A stretch of 64,000 bases of DNA from Methylotenera_A sp040387035 (GTDB lineage Bacteria; Pseudomonadota; Gammaproteobacteria; Burkholderiales; Methylophilaceae): positions 14,530 to 78,529 of the forward strand of contig JAZKEN010000007.1 in NCBI GenBank assembly GCA_040387035.1, read 5' to 3'. Numbering within the stretch: the first letter of the stretch is position 1; each line of letters opens with the position of its first letter. Positions 56,617 to 64,000 of the stretch are shown here, piece by piece. The notes under the pieces are model-generated. The model worked only from the letters and a program-made list of their open reading frames with translations. It did no database searches and was not told where the DNA came from. The translations under genes were made by a program, and so were the position numbers.

Positions 56617-57330
56617 TCATTCATGCGTCTGGCGCCCGATTTTTTGATTGGCCTTGCGCTCCAAGCGGTCACTTAGCATCAATGCACCAAGCGCCAATAT
56701 CATGCTTAAAATGACCAATCGCATGGCTGGCAAATCACCATTTGGAATTTGCGTATAGCTGTAAATGGCTAGTGGCAATGTGCGCGTTTCGTTTTCAATA
56801 TTGCCTACAAAGGTGATGGTTGCCCCAAACTCACCCAGGCTGCGGCTAAAAGCCAGTATCAACCCCGTGATGACGCCTGGCATTGCCAGCGGTAAGGTGA
56901 TGGTGAAAAATACTTTTAAGGGGTGGGCGCCCAGCGATTGTGCTGCCGTTTCCAGGTTCTGGTCAACCTGCGAGATGGCTAAGCGGGTGGAGCGTACCAT
57001 TAACGGAAACGCCATAACGGCAGAGGCAACGACGGCACCCATCCAGGTAAAAGCCAGGCTAAAACCAAAATAACTATGCAGGTGCTTGCCAATAAGCCCC
57101 TGATTGCCCAGTAATAACAGCAATAAAAAGCCCGGCACAACCGGTGGCAGAACCAGCGGTAGATGCACCAGGCTATCTAGTAATGATTTGCCTAAAAATG
57201 ATTTTCTAGCCAGTAGCCACGATACGGCTATGCCTGGAATAAGGATGATGATTACGCACAAGAACGCCACTTTAAGTGACAGCCATACAATGGCTAATTC
57301 CTCTGGCGTAAAACTGAATAGTGCTTGCAT
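56617..57330 (-). CDS. modB: Molybdate ABC transporter permease
   Basis: A 237-residue permease with about five spans, the family motif LVHLPLVLPPVVPGFLLLLL and the coupling helix ETAAQSLGAHPLKVFFTITL. Starts 4 bp after the modA stop. Typical length for ModB. Confidence 0.93.
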   Translation of the reverse strand: MQALFSFTPEELAIVWLSLKVAFLCVIIILIPGIAVSWLLARKSFLGKSLLDSLVHLPLVLPPVVPGFLLLLLLGNQGLIGKHLHSYFGFSLAFTWMGAVVASAVMAFPLMVRSTRLAISQVDQNLETAAQSLGAHPLKVFFTITLPLAMPGVITGLILAFSRSLGEFGATITFVGNIENETRTLPLAIYSYTQIPNGDLPAMRLVILSMILALGALMLSDRLERKANQKIGRQTHE

Positions 57331-57334
57331 GCGT

Positions 57335-58108
57335 TTATTTTAAGAAATGAAAGCCATATTGGGTAAATATCGCCTTTGCTTGTTCTGATTTTAAATAGTT
57401 GTAAAAACGCATTGCATTGGCATTGTTGTGGTTCGTCAAACTGAATGGGTAAACAATAGGGTCATGGCTGCTTTTAGGCAACATCGACAAGGTTTCTACT
57501 TTATCTGAAACTTTAGCGTCTGTCTCATAAACAATGCCCGCAGCACATTCACCACGCTCCACATTAACCAAGGCGGCACGCACATCTTGCGTACCAACGA
57601 TGCGGGTCTTGATTGAATCCCACCAGCCAAGTGATTTGAGTGCCTGTTTTGCATAAATGCCTACCGGTACCGATTCCGTTTCACCAGTGCACAGTTTTCC
57701 TTCAAATGCGTTAGCCAAATTAAAGGATTTATCTGGATCGACTTTAAATGCTTTGCCTTTAGGGGCGATTAAAACCAGGCGGTTACCCAGTAAATTGGCC
57801 GTTGTGGCATCGTTGAGTGCATTTTTATCTTTTAAATACTGCATCCATTTCGTATCTGCAGAAATAAAGATATCGGCTGGTGCGCCGTTCTCGATTTGCT
57901 TGGCAAGCGTGGATGAAGATGCAAAAGACGTTTGTATTTCAATATTTTTTTCTTTTTCATATATCGCGGCAATATCCGTAATGGCATTGGTTAAGCTGGC
58001 GGCCGCAAAAACCACTACTTTTTTGCCTGATTCTGCTGCGCTTGAATTAGCAGCAAAGCATAATAAGCTAGCGAAAAAAACGCTCACTAGTTGATGATTC
58101 AATTTCAT
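57335..58108 (-). CDS. modA: Molybdate-binding periplasmic protein
   Basis: A 257-residue binding protein: signal peptide ending near SSAAES, then VVVFAAASLTNAITDIA (oxyanion-binding Ser), FASSSTLAKQIENGAPADIF (second Ser/Thr set), and VYETDAKVSDKVE late. Binds molybdate, possibly tungstate. 28 bp after the porin gene on the same strand. Confidence 0.94.
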   Translation of the reverse strand: MKLNHQLVSVFFASLLCFAANSSAAESGKKVVVFAAASLTNAITDIAAIYEKEKNIEIQTSFASSSTLAKQIENGAPADIFISADTKWMQYLKDKNALNDATTANLLGNRLVLIAPKGKAFKVDPDKSFNLANAFEGKLCTGETESVPVGIYAKQALKSLGWWDSIKTRIVGTQDVRAALVNVERGECAAGIVYETDAKVSDKVETLSMLPKSSHDPIVYPFSLTNHNNANAMRFYNYLKSEQAKAIFTQYGFHFLK

Positions 58109-58136
58109 ACAAGCCCCAATCGGTATAAGTTAGTCA

Positions 58137-59708
58137 TTAAAATGCACTGACTTCAAGTTGAACGTACAGGTAATCTGAGTCATCGCGCCGGGTAGCGTCG
58201 TTCGCATTGCTGGCAATTCCTGCTGCGCGCTTTGTAAAATCTCCGGCCCAAAAGTGGGTATAGCCAATAGAGGTATAGACAAATTTGTTGATGGGAAAAC
58301 GTGCCGTAATATCCAGTTCCTCGCCTATCTTGTCGCCACTTTTGCCAGTCCTGTCTCGTAATGAAGTGGGGCCCCAAGTATCGGTATCGCTTTCTAAGGT
58401 ATACCAGCTGTAGCCTGTGTCTATTTTAAGATTATTGATGAACGACACGCTGGGCTCAAACTCAAGCCTTAGTTTAGGGGTGCGGATATTGGACATTTCG
58501 AATGTGTCTGTGTTTGACCAGGGACGTGCAAATCCAAACAAGCGTTCAAAGCGTTGGTTTTTATGATCAGCTGCTCGTTTGTCGCCGGTCGCTAAACCAA
58601 AAAATGCACTTAATCTTGGTTTCCAAGCGTGATTGAATGTGTAGCCAAGCTCGGCGTTGTAGCCATAAGCTTCATGGTCAATGCGGGTTTTGTTGGTCAG
58701 GCTGGTGTCTTGTTTTCCCCATTGCGTGACATAGTTGGCATCATAATCCCAGCCGGTTTTTCCTAAAACGCCATAGGCACGCAGCCCCGCTGTATGGATA
58801 GTACGGTCAATTTTACGGCTAATATTGGTTTCTTCACGACCATTCAAATCCAATTTCACCTTATCACCATCTTGTTCAAGCAAGTAATAGTAGGGTTGAA
58901 GCGTCACTAGCTCTGACCAGCCGCGCCAATCGCCTACAACGCCATAAAACTTTTGTGAGTTGTTACGTTGGTCTAGTTGATCGGTAAAGCGCTGGATAGG
59001 GTTAAACGCAAAAGCCTCAATTTGGTAATCATTGCTTTTTTGCCCGATTGTGGCACGTACACCTTGAAAGGTATTGGTTGTATTCCGGTAATTGTTGCGG
59101 GCTATCAGGCGCTTATCCACTTGCTCAAATGCATGGCGACCCGCTTTGATGCTGATTGGCCGATTGTTGCCTAAGTCGTCCTTGCCTAAAAACGTTTCTT
59201 TAAAATACAACTCTGCATATGCCTGGATTGGCTCGGCATAGTTTACATCACGCGTATCAAAATCGCGACTAAATTGGCTATGATTGCGGCGCGAATCCTC
59301 AATTTCCAGAGTGAAACGCAGCGGATCTAAAATATCTTTAATGGCAATAAAACCGCGTGTACGCAGCAGGATAGGCTCGTCGATCACATCTTTAGGCCGC
59401 CGGAAATCATTGTCGCGATTCTCATATCGCATCCTGTAATCCAGGCCAATATCCAGCCAACTAATATCCTTTAGGCTGTCGTATTGGTTAAGCCAGGTTT
59501 TATTAAGCTGCTTTACATATTTGGGTGGCTCGGTCTCAATGGATGTGCCATAGCTTTTACGCTCAACGTAATAAGAAGTTTTAGCTATATCATCGGCATA
59601 AGCTAATGGAAAGCCGGTGCCCATTAAGAGGGTTGAAATAACCAAGTGGGGTAGGGTTGGCTTGCAGTGGATAGTGCACTGTTTATTTATGCCAGATTTG
59701 TTATGCAT
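58137..59708 (-). CDS. Outer-membrane porin, alginate-export (AlgE-like) family, in the mod operon
   Basis: A 523-residue outer-membrane beta-barrel. The signal peptide is VISTLLMGTGFPLAYAD; alternating aromatic/polar strands follow, and the protein ends in Phe (QLEVSAF), the usual outer-membrane insertion signal. Stretches like YRMRYENRDND and GRHAFEQVDKRLIARNNYRN suggest the alginate-export porin family. No alginate genes are near. It lies between the ModE operator and modA, so it may be a molybdate-regulated channel for oxyanion entry. That role is inference from position. Confidence 0.85.
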   Translation of the reverse strand: MHNKSGINKQCTIHCKPTLPHLVISTLLMGTGFPLAYADDIAKTSYYVERKSYGTSIETEPPKYVKQLNKTWLNQYDSLKDISWLDIGLDYRMRYENRDNDFRRPKDVIDEPILLRTRGFIAIKDILDPLRFTLEIEDSRRNHSQFSRDFDTRDVNYAEPIQAYAELYFKETFLGKDDLGNNRPISIKAGRHAFEQVDKRLIARNNYRNTTNTFQGVRATIGQKSNDYQIEAFAFNPIQRFTDQLDQRNNSQKFYGVVGDWRGWSELVTLQPYYYLLEQDGDKVKLDLNGREETNISRKIDRTIHTAGLRAYGVLGKTGWDYDANYVTQWGKQDTSLTNKTRIDHEAYGYNAELGYTFNHAWKPRLSAFFGLATGDKRAADHKNQRFERLFGFARPWSNTDTFEMSNIRTPKLRLEFEPSVSFINNLKIDTGYSWYTLESDTDTWGPTSLRDRTGKSGDKIGEELDITARFPINKFVYTSIGYTHFWAGDFTKRAAGIASNANDATRRDDSDYLYVQLEVSAF

Positions 59709-59750
59709 TGGATGGGTTATTAAAAATAATCTATGTTGCGCATTTAATCA

Positions 59751-59788
59751 TAAATATCGCTATATTCAAATGGATATAGCGATATTTA
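59751..59788. promoter_or_regulatory. ModE operator (perfect 15-bp inverted repeat)
   Basis: TAAATATCGCTATAT (59751-59765), 8-bp spacer TCAAATGG, ATATAGCGATATTTA (59774-59788). The CGCTATAT-N8-ATATAGCG core matches the known ModE-box style. It lies 43 bp before the porin ATG and 27 bp past the modE stop, so it would control porin-modABC. Confidence 0.88.
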
Positions 59789-59814
59789 TAAAAAATCATT
59801 CAAAATCATTACAA

Positions 59815-60165
59815 TTAGCCCGGTTTTTTTAAGTGGGAAATAATATTGTTAAGCTCAAGTTGGGTATTGCCATACGTTTTAGCTACCAAGTCTCTATAGC
59901 TTACCAATATAAACCGCCCGAAGTCAGTCAGCTTTGCACCGCCGCCATGTTGGCCGCCAGGGGCGCTAATCACCAATGGCTGGTCAAAGCTTTTGTTGAT
60001 GACATCTACCAAATCCCAGGCCCTTTTATAAGACATTTGCATTTGTTTGGCGGCGGCAGAAATTGAGCCGCATGCATCGATGGCATCCAGCAAATCTGCT
60101 TTGCCAGGTCCCATGGCAATCGTGCTGCCATGCTTGATTCTAATTTGAAGTGGTTTTTGGTTCAT
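59815..60165 (-). CDS. modE: Short ModE-like regulator (DNA-binding domain only)
   Basis: A 116-residue winged helix-turn-helix protein: GPGKADLLDAIDACGSISAA, AKQMQMSYKRAWDLVDVIN and GGQHGGGAKLTDFG are the ModE N-domain motifs. E. coli ModE is about 260 residues with two C-terminal Mop domains that bind molybdate; these are absent. Such stand-alone forms are known in other bacteria. 18 bp after queG, and directly before the ModE box and porin-modABC. Confidence 0.9.
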   Translation of the reverse strand: MNQKPLQIRIKHGSTIAMGPGKADLLDAIDACGSISAAAKQMQMSYKRAWDLVDVINKSFDQPLVISAPGGQHGGGAKLTDFGRFILVSYRDLVAKTYGNTQLELNNIISHLKKPG

Positions 60166-60183
60166 GTAACACGCTTAAAAAAT

Positions 60184-61269
60184 TCAAACTCTAATGCCAT
60201 GCTGCAATAAAGCCCACTCCACATGCTCACGCAGGATTTCGTTCTCATCATTCTGGCGTAATTGTAAGGCATGAATAACTGGCTGTGTGCTTGTTGCATT
60301 ACCAAGGCCCACAGCAATATTGCGCAGCCACTGCATATAGCCAATCCGATAAATGGCGCTACCGGCCATTTTTTGCTTGAATACTTCTTCTGTCCATTGA
60401 AAGCATTCCACCAGGCTGATATCATCCAAACCGTTTTTAACCGAAAAATCCGGCTCTTGTGTGATTTCGGCAAATTTATTCCAAGGGCAGGTTAGCTGGC
60501 AATCGTCACAACCATAGACGCGGTTGCCGATTAACGGCCTGAATTCAACAGGTATACTGGTTTTAAGCTCTATGGTGAGATAAGAAATACAACGCCTCGC
60601 GTCTACTTCATAAGGTGCAGTAATCGCCTGCGTAGGGCAGATATCGATACAACTGGTGCAGGTGCCGCAATGGTTGGTAGCGGGTTCATCCGTCATCAGG
60701 GGCAGGTTGGTGTAGATTTCACCTAAGAAAAACCATGAACCACGGTTCTTGTTCAGTAATAAAGTATGTTTACCGCGCCAGCCCAAACCGGCTTTTTCGG
60801 CTAGTGCTACTTCTAATACAGGTGCGCTGTCGGTAAATACGCGATAGCTGAAATCGTTGATATGCAGCTGCGATAATTCCTGCTGGATTTTTTCGCTCAG
60901 TTTTTGCAACTTATTGCGCATCACCTTGTGGTAATCGCGCCCTAAAGCATAGCGCGAGATAAAGGCTTTTTCACTATCTTGCATAATCGCTTCGCTATCC
61001 GCAGCGTTGGGCGGCAAATAATCCAGCCTGGCAGAGATGACGCGAATGGTATTTGGCACTAATTCGGCAGGTCGGGTTCGCTTCACCCCATGTTTTGCCA
61101 TATAATCCATCTCACCATGAAAACCTTTAGCAACCCACGCTTGGTGTTCGCTCTCGGCCGCTTGCAAATCGGTATCGGTGATACCAATTTGATTAAAGCC
61201 CAGCGCCAATCCCCAGCTTTTAATGTCAGCGGAAAGCTTTGCCCAGTCGTTGGTTAAGTTTAATTGCAT
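60184..61269 (-). CDS. queG: Epoxyqueuosine reductase
   Basis: A 361-residue cobalamin-dependent Fe-S enzyme, last step of queuosine tRNA modification. Two 4Fe-4S clusters: CGTCTSCIDICPTQAI and YGCDDCQLTCPWNK, plus a Cys in DARRCISYLTIE. I chose the ATG at 61269; it is directly back-to-back with the tsaE ATG (CATATG). An upstream TTG at 61296 is the alternative. Neither has a clear Shine-Dalgarno. Confidence 0.95.
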   Translation of the reverse strand: MQLNLTNDWAKLSADIKSWGLALGFNQIGITDTDLQAAESEHQAWVAKGFHGEMDYMAKHGVKRTRPAELVPNTIRVISARLDYLPPNAADSEAIMQDSEKAFISRYALGRDYHKVMRNKLQKLSEKIQQELSQLHINDFSYRVFTDSAPVLEVALAEKAGLGWRGKHTLLLNKNRGSWFFLGEIYTNLPLMTDEPATNHCGTCTSCIDICPTQAITAPYEVDARRCISYLTIELKTSIPVEFRPLIGNRVYGCDDCQLTCPWNKFAEITQEPDFSVKNGLDDISLVECFQWTEEVFKQKMAGSAIYRIGYMQWLRNIAVGLGNATSTQPVIHALQLRQNDENEILREHVEWALLQHGIRV

Positions 61270-61854
61270 ATGGTGAATGATATTACAATTGCTCAAAATA
61301 ATGCTGTGCCTGATAACAATTCTAACTTAGCTAACAACAAAGCCCAGGCTGGCAAAGTCTTCGACCCCATCTTATTGGCAAATGAAGTGGCAACCTTGGC
61401 AGCAGGGGCAACATTTTCTCAATGTGCGGTTGCCGGCCTGGTGGTTTTTTTGCATGGCGATTTAGGTGCGGGCAAAACCACGTTTACGCGCGGCTTTTTG
61501 CAGGGCCTAGGGTTTGCGGGTAAAGTAAAAAGTCCTACCTACACACTGGTAGAACCTTATCCATTCAATCATTTAACCGTTTATCATTTTGACTTGTATC
61601 GGTTTATTGATGAAGAAGAATGGGAAGCCGCCGGTTTCAGGGAATATTTTAACCCGAACAGTATTTGCCTGATCGAATGGCCGGAAAAAGCCGGCTATTT
61701 ACTGCCCGAGCCTGATATTCACGTGCATTTGATGCATGAGGGCTTGCAAAGAAAAATTCAATTCTTAGCCAATACGGCACAAGCTGAGCAATGTTTAGCG
61801 CAATTATTTAACCATTCAGAAAACAAAGCTGATGAAAAAAACAAATCAGCGTAG
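61270..61854 (+). CDS. tsaE: tRNA threonylcarbamoyladenosine synthesis ATPase TsaE
   Basis: A 194-residue ATPase needed for t6A modification with TsaB/TsaD. P-loop HGDLGAGKTTFTRGFLQ, KSPTYTLVEPY, YHFDLYRF, and IEWPEKA are diagnostic. The P-loop starts near residue 62 against about 34 in E. coli, so there is an N-terminal extension or a later non-ATG start (GTG 61306 or a TTG further on). Its stop overlaps amiC by 23 bp. Confidence 0.93.
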   Translation: MVNDITIAQNNAVPDNNSNLANNKAQAGKVFDPILLANEVATLAAGATFSQCAVAGLVVFLHGDLGAGKTTFTRGFLQGLGFAGKVKSPTYTLVEPYPFNHLTVYHFDLYRFIDEEEWEAAGFREYFNPNSICLIEWPEKAGYLLPEPDIHVHLMHEGLQRKIQFLANTAQAEQCLAQLFNHSENKADEKNKSA

Positions 61855-63202
61855 GCGCATGACACCAAAAATTACCATAAACACATTTTTAATATGGCTT
61901 ACGCTAAGCCTTTTTAGCTTGAACGCCAATGCCGCCAATACGATTAGCGCGGCACGTGTGTGGCCTGCACAAGATTACACGCGCATTGCTTTTGAATCAG
62001 ATGCGCCGATTAAGCATCAGCTTATTATCCTGAAAAATCCTGACCGCCTGGTGCTGGATATTGAAAATGTGGATTTAAACAACACGCTAAAAACCTTGTC
62101 TGACAAGATTCTGTCAGGCGATCCTTATATCAAGCAAGTACGTGTAGCGAAATTCAAGGCCAATGTGGTGCGTTTGGCCATCGATTTGAAAGGCGAAGTT
62201 AAGCCGAATATCTTTGCATTAAGCCCTGCAGGTGAATACAAGTATCGCCTCGTGCTAGACATTTACCCTTTGCAGGATGAGTTGATGGCGATGTTGGGTA
62301 AGAAAAATACAGAAGCAAGCGACGCTGCCAGCGATAGCAGGGCTATAGCTCAGCCCAAACCGATTGTTGAGCCACTGCCACCTTCAGCAAGCGAAGACGG
62401 TAACCAGGATTTGCCGGCCATACCACCACTTGCCGAGCCGACTTTGCCAGCGCTGGATTCCGATACGCCAGCAGATAAGGAAAATGAGCGCCTGATCACG
62501 ATTGCGATTGATGCGGGTCATGGTGGTGAAGACCCAGGCGCGCGTGGTGCCAACGGCAGCCATGAAAAAGTGATCACGCTGGCGATTGCCAAAAAGTTAA
62601 AAGCTAAAATAGATGCAGACCCCACTATGCGTGGTGTATTGACACGCGATGGCGATTACTTTGTGCCGCTGGGTATGCGGGTGGTTAAAGCACGTAAATT
62701 AAAGGCCGATCTATTCGTGTCGATTCACGCCGATGCGTTTACCAACCCGGCTGCGCGCGGCTCATCGGTATTTGCGCTGTCCGAAAAAGGCGCAACCAGT
62801 GCCAGTGCACGCTATCTGGCCAAAAAGGAAAATGAGTCTGACTTAATAGGTGGTGTAAGTTTGGGCGGAAGGGACCCTGTGCTGGCAAGGACCTTGCTGG
62901 ATTTATCGCAGACGGCAACTATTAACGATAGCCTTAAATTAGGTAAGGCCGTATTGGGTCAAATTGGCGATATTAATAAATTGCATAAAAACCATGTCGA
63001 GCAAGCAGGGTTCGCCGTACTCAAATCGCCGGATATCCCGTCTATATTGGTAGAAACGGCTTTTATCAGTAACCCGGATGAAGAGCGCCGCTTGAATGAT
63101 GATGGCTACCAGGATAAATTGGTGAACTCTATCTTTGTTGGGATCAAGCAATATTTTGCGACAAACCCAGCCTTAAGCAAAACCAAAATGGCGCAAGACT
63201 AG
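61832..63202 (+). CDS. amiC: N-acetylmuramoyl-L-alanine amidase AmiC-type
   Basis: A 456-residue periplasmic amidase that splits septal peptidoglycan. A signal (with an RRRMT run before ITINTFLIWLTLSLF, possibly Tat-like as for E. coli AmiC) is followed by an AMIN domain (about 38-140, LVLDIENVDLN), a Pro-rich linker and amidase_3 (about 225-445). Zinc ligands lie in DAGHGGEDPGA, SHEKVITLAIA and SIHADAF, and the catalytic Glu in ILVETAFISN. Start ATG 61832 (in tsaE) or 61859. Confidence 0.94.
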   Translation: MKKTNQRRRMTPKITINTFLIWLTLSLFSLNANAANTISAARVWPAQDYTRIAFESDAPIKHQLIILKNPDRLVLDIENVDLNNTLKTLSDKILSGDPYIKQVRVAKFKANVVRLAIDLKGEVKPNIFALSPAGEYKYRLVLDIYPLQDELMAMLGKKNTEASDAASDSRAIAQPKPIVEPLPPSASEDGNQDLPAIPPLAEPTLPALDSDTPADKENERLITIAIDAGHGGEDPGARGANGSHEKVITLAIAKKLKAKIDADPTMRGVLTRDGDYFVPLGMRVVKARKLKADLFVSIHADAFTNPAARGSSVFALSEKGATSASARYLAKKENESDLIGGVSLGGRDPVLARTLLDLSQTATINDSLKLGKAVLGQIGDINKLHKNHVEQAGFAVLKSPDIPSILVETAFISNPDEERRLNDDGYQDKLVNSIFVGIKQYFATNPALSKTKMAQD

Positions 63203-63217
63203 TATAGTCAAAAAATT

Positions 63218-63236
63218 ACTAGACGACTGGTCTAGT
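63218..63236. promoter_or_regulatory. Operator 1 of NemR-like regulator
   Basis: ACTAGAC-GACTG-GTCTAGT, 7-bp perfect arms with 5-bp spacer. It overlaps the -35 (TAGACG, 63220-63225) of the regulator's own promoter and contains GGTCTA, the half-site I recall for E. coli NemR. Confidence 0.75.
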
Positions 63237-63248
63237 CGGTGGCATAAT
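63220..63248 (+). promoter_or_regulatory. Promoter of nemR-like gene
   Basis: -35 TAGACG (63220-63225), 17-bp spacer, -10 CATAAT (63243-63248). The start codon follows 6 nt after the -10, so transcription would start at or next to the ATG, giving a leaderless or near-leaderless message. Confidence 0.55.
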
Positions 63249-63254
63249 AGCTTT

Positions 63255-63857
63255 ATGACTCAGGCAATACACAAATTCACCGATACCCGCCAGCAGATTA
63301 TTGATACTGCTAAAAGCATCATGCTGGGCAAGGGCTTTGCAGCCGTTGGCCTGAATGAGATTTTAACGCAGGCCAATGTGCCCAAAGGTTCGTTTTACCA
63401 CTACTTTAAATCCAAAGAGCAATTTGGCGATGCCTTGCTTGAAGATTACCTGGATGGCTATCTAGCGCATATTGACGCTAAACTGAACCCGGAAAATGGC
63501 TCAGTCAAATCACGTTTATTGGCTTATTTCCAGAATTGGCTGGATACACAAACAGCAGATACCACGCAAGATAAATGCTTGGTGGTTAAGCTAAGTGCAG
63601 AGGTCACCGACTTATCAGAAACCATGCGCATCACGCTCAAGCATGGCACCGATCGCATCATCAACCGTATTGCAGAGTGCGTACAAGAGGGTGTGGATAA
63701 CGGTGAGTTGCCCGCACATTTGGATGCAAAATTTGTCACACATGAGATTTACTATATGTGGATTGGCGCAACTTTACTTACTAAGGTCAATCGCTCACGC
63801 GACGCGCTGGAATCGGCAATGAGCTCATTAAGAAATAAGTTGGACTTAAGGGCCTGA
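63255..63857 (+). CDS. nemR: TetR-family electrophile-sensing repressor, NemR-like
   Basis: A 200-residue TetR repressor. The HTH region (VGLNEILTQANVPKGSFYH, about 31-49) and the stretch CLVVKLSAEVTDLSETMR (108-125) closely match E. coli NemR as I recall it. C108 aligns with NemR C106 and K177 with K175, the pair that forms the reversible redox switch there. It probably senses reactive aldehydes, quinones or chlorine species. It is autoregulated by operator 1 and likely controls the downstream alcohol dehydrogenase via operator 2. Confidence 0.85.
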   Translation: MTQAIHKFTDTRQQIIDTAKSIMLGKGFAAVGLNEILTQANVPKGSFYHYFKSKEQFGDALLEDYLDGYLAHIDAKLNPENGSVKSRLLAYFQNWLDTQTADTTQDKCLVVKLSAEVTDLSETMRITLKHGTDRIINRIAECVQEGVDNGELPAHLDAKFVTHEIYYMWIGATLLTKVNRSRDALESAMSSLRNKLDLRA

Positions 63858-63889
63858 TTAACAGATACTTTTTTTATTTGGTTAATTAG

Positions 63890-63904
63890 TAGCCGACTGG
63901 TCTA
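63890..63904. promoter_or_regulatory. Operator 2 of NemR-like regulator
   Basis: TAGCCGACTGGTCTA matches operator 1 (TAGACGACTGGTCTA, 63220-63234) at 14 of 15 positions. It lies 46 bp before the dehydrogenase ATG, within its likely promoter. Confidence 0.7.
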
Positions 63905-63950
63905 ATATTGATTGCAGCATAAATGTTTTATTTAAATGGGAGTAATAAAG

Positions 63951-64000
63951 ATGTTAAATTTTGATTTTTATAACCCAACGCATATCGCGTTTGGTGAAGG
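63951..64000 (+). CDS. Partial N-terminus, iron-containing alcohol dehydrogenase
   Basis: The 16 visible codons begin MLNFDFYNPTHIAFGEG, the standard opening of iron-containing (type III) alcohol dehydrogenases of the YqhD/BdhA kind. A GGGAG Shine-Dalgarno lies 8 nt before the ATG. The gene runs off the window. YqhD-like enzymes reduce toxic aldehydes, which fits control by a NemR-like sensor. Confidence 0.8.
   Translation, partial: MLNFDFYNPTHIAFGE

Noticed and set aside
1..64000. CRISPR arrays, tRNA/rRNA genes, insertion sequences, phage genes
   Set aside because: Looked for spaced repeats, T-loop-like motifs, terminal inverted repeats and transposase or phage proteins by eye; none seen. 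A tRNAscan/Infernal run would be decisive.

Overview
The window reads as a chromosomal segment of a Gram-negative betaproteobacterium. The gene set and its small conserved clusters (gloB / methyltransferase / rnhA / dnaQ; rluC / HAD phosphatase / Rieske / sppA; rne divergent from rluC) together with a full glycogen pathway fit the Methylophilaceae / Nitrosomonadales best, for example a Methylotenera-like methylotroph. That placement is inference from gene families; no rRNA or tRNA gene is present to confirm it. I saw no insertion sequence, phage, CRISPR array or tRNA.

Layout. 1-15.4 kb is a DNA-repair and stress block. It holds a partial PRC-barrel-like gene, an ATP-grasp enzyme, and the four-gene ligase-associated repair module (MBL exonuclease, ATP-dependent ligase, Lhr-like DEXH helicase, metallophosphoesterase) followed by a hypoxanthine-DNA glycosylase. 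Facing it on the minus strand is an NHEJ operon (ligD-ku-SDR), then a hemerythrin, a 23-residue membrane peptide and a larger membrane protein. 15.7-26.6 kb is housekeeping: ppiD, fabI, a peptide ABC importer without its ATPases, mltD, gloB, a methyltransferase, rnhA and a DnaQ-type exonuclease. 26.7-30.3 kb is the dTDP-L-rhamnose operon rfbBACD. 30.3-37.5 kb holds queD, two c-di-GMP-type proteins (EAL, and HD-GYP with a substituted HD motif), rsgA, a cytochrome c, an M48 protease and orn. 37.6-55.9 kb is dominated by glycogen metabolism (glgA; then pgi, glgB, glgC, a GH57 glucanase, malQ and a ROK glucokinase) interrupted by crcB, rne and the rluC-HAD-Rieske-sppA operon. 56-60.2 kb is a molybdate locus (modE, porin, modA, modB, modC) with a perfect ModE-type operator. 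60.2-64 kb holds queG, tsaE, amiC, a NemR-like TetR regulator with two matching operators, and the start of an iron-containing alcohol dehydrogenase.

Assembly state. Four runs of 100 N interrupt genes. Three of them are flanked on both sides by the same 55-bp sequence, so they are unmerged contig overlaps. Removing one copy plus the Ns (155 bp) restores full reading frames for the helicase, rfbD and the GH57 gene. The fourth gap (15127-15226) has no overlap and really lacks sequence.

Most interesting points: the dense double DNA-repair island; a ModE-controlled outer-membrane porin in a molybdate operon where both ModE and ModC lack their molybdate-binding C-terminal domains; the NemR-like switch with conserved Cys/Lys, paired operators and a probably leaderless start; and a 23-residue conserved-looking membrane peptide in the stress block.
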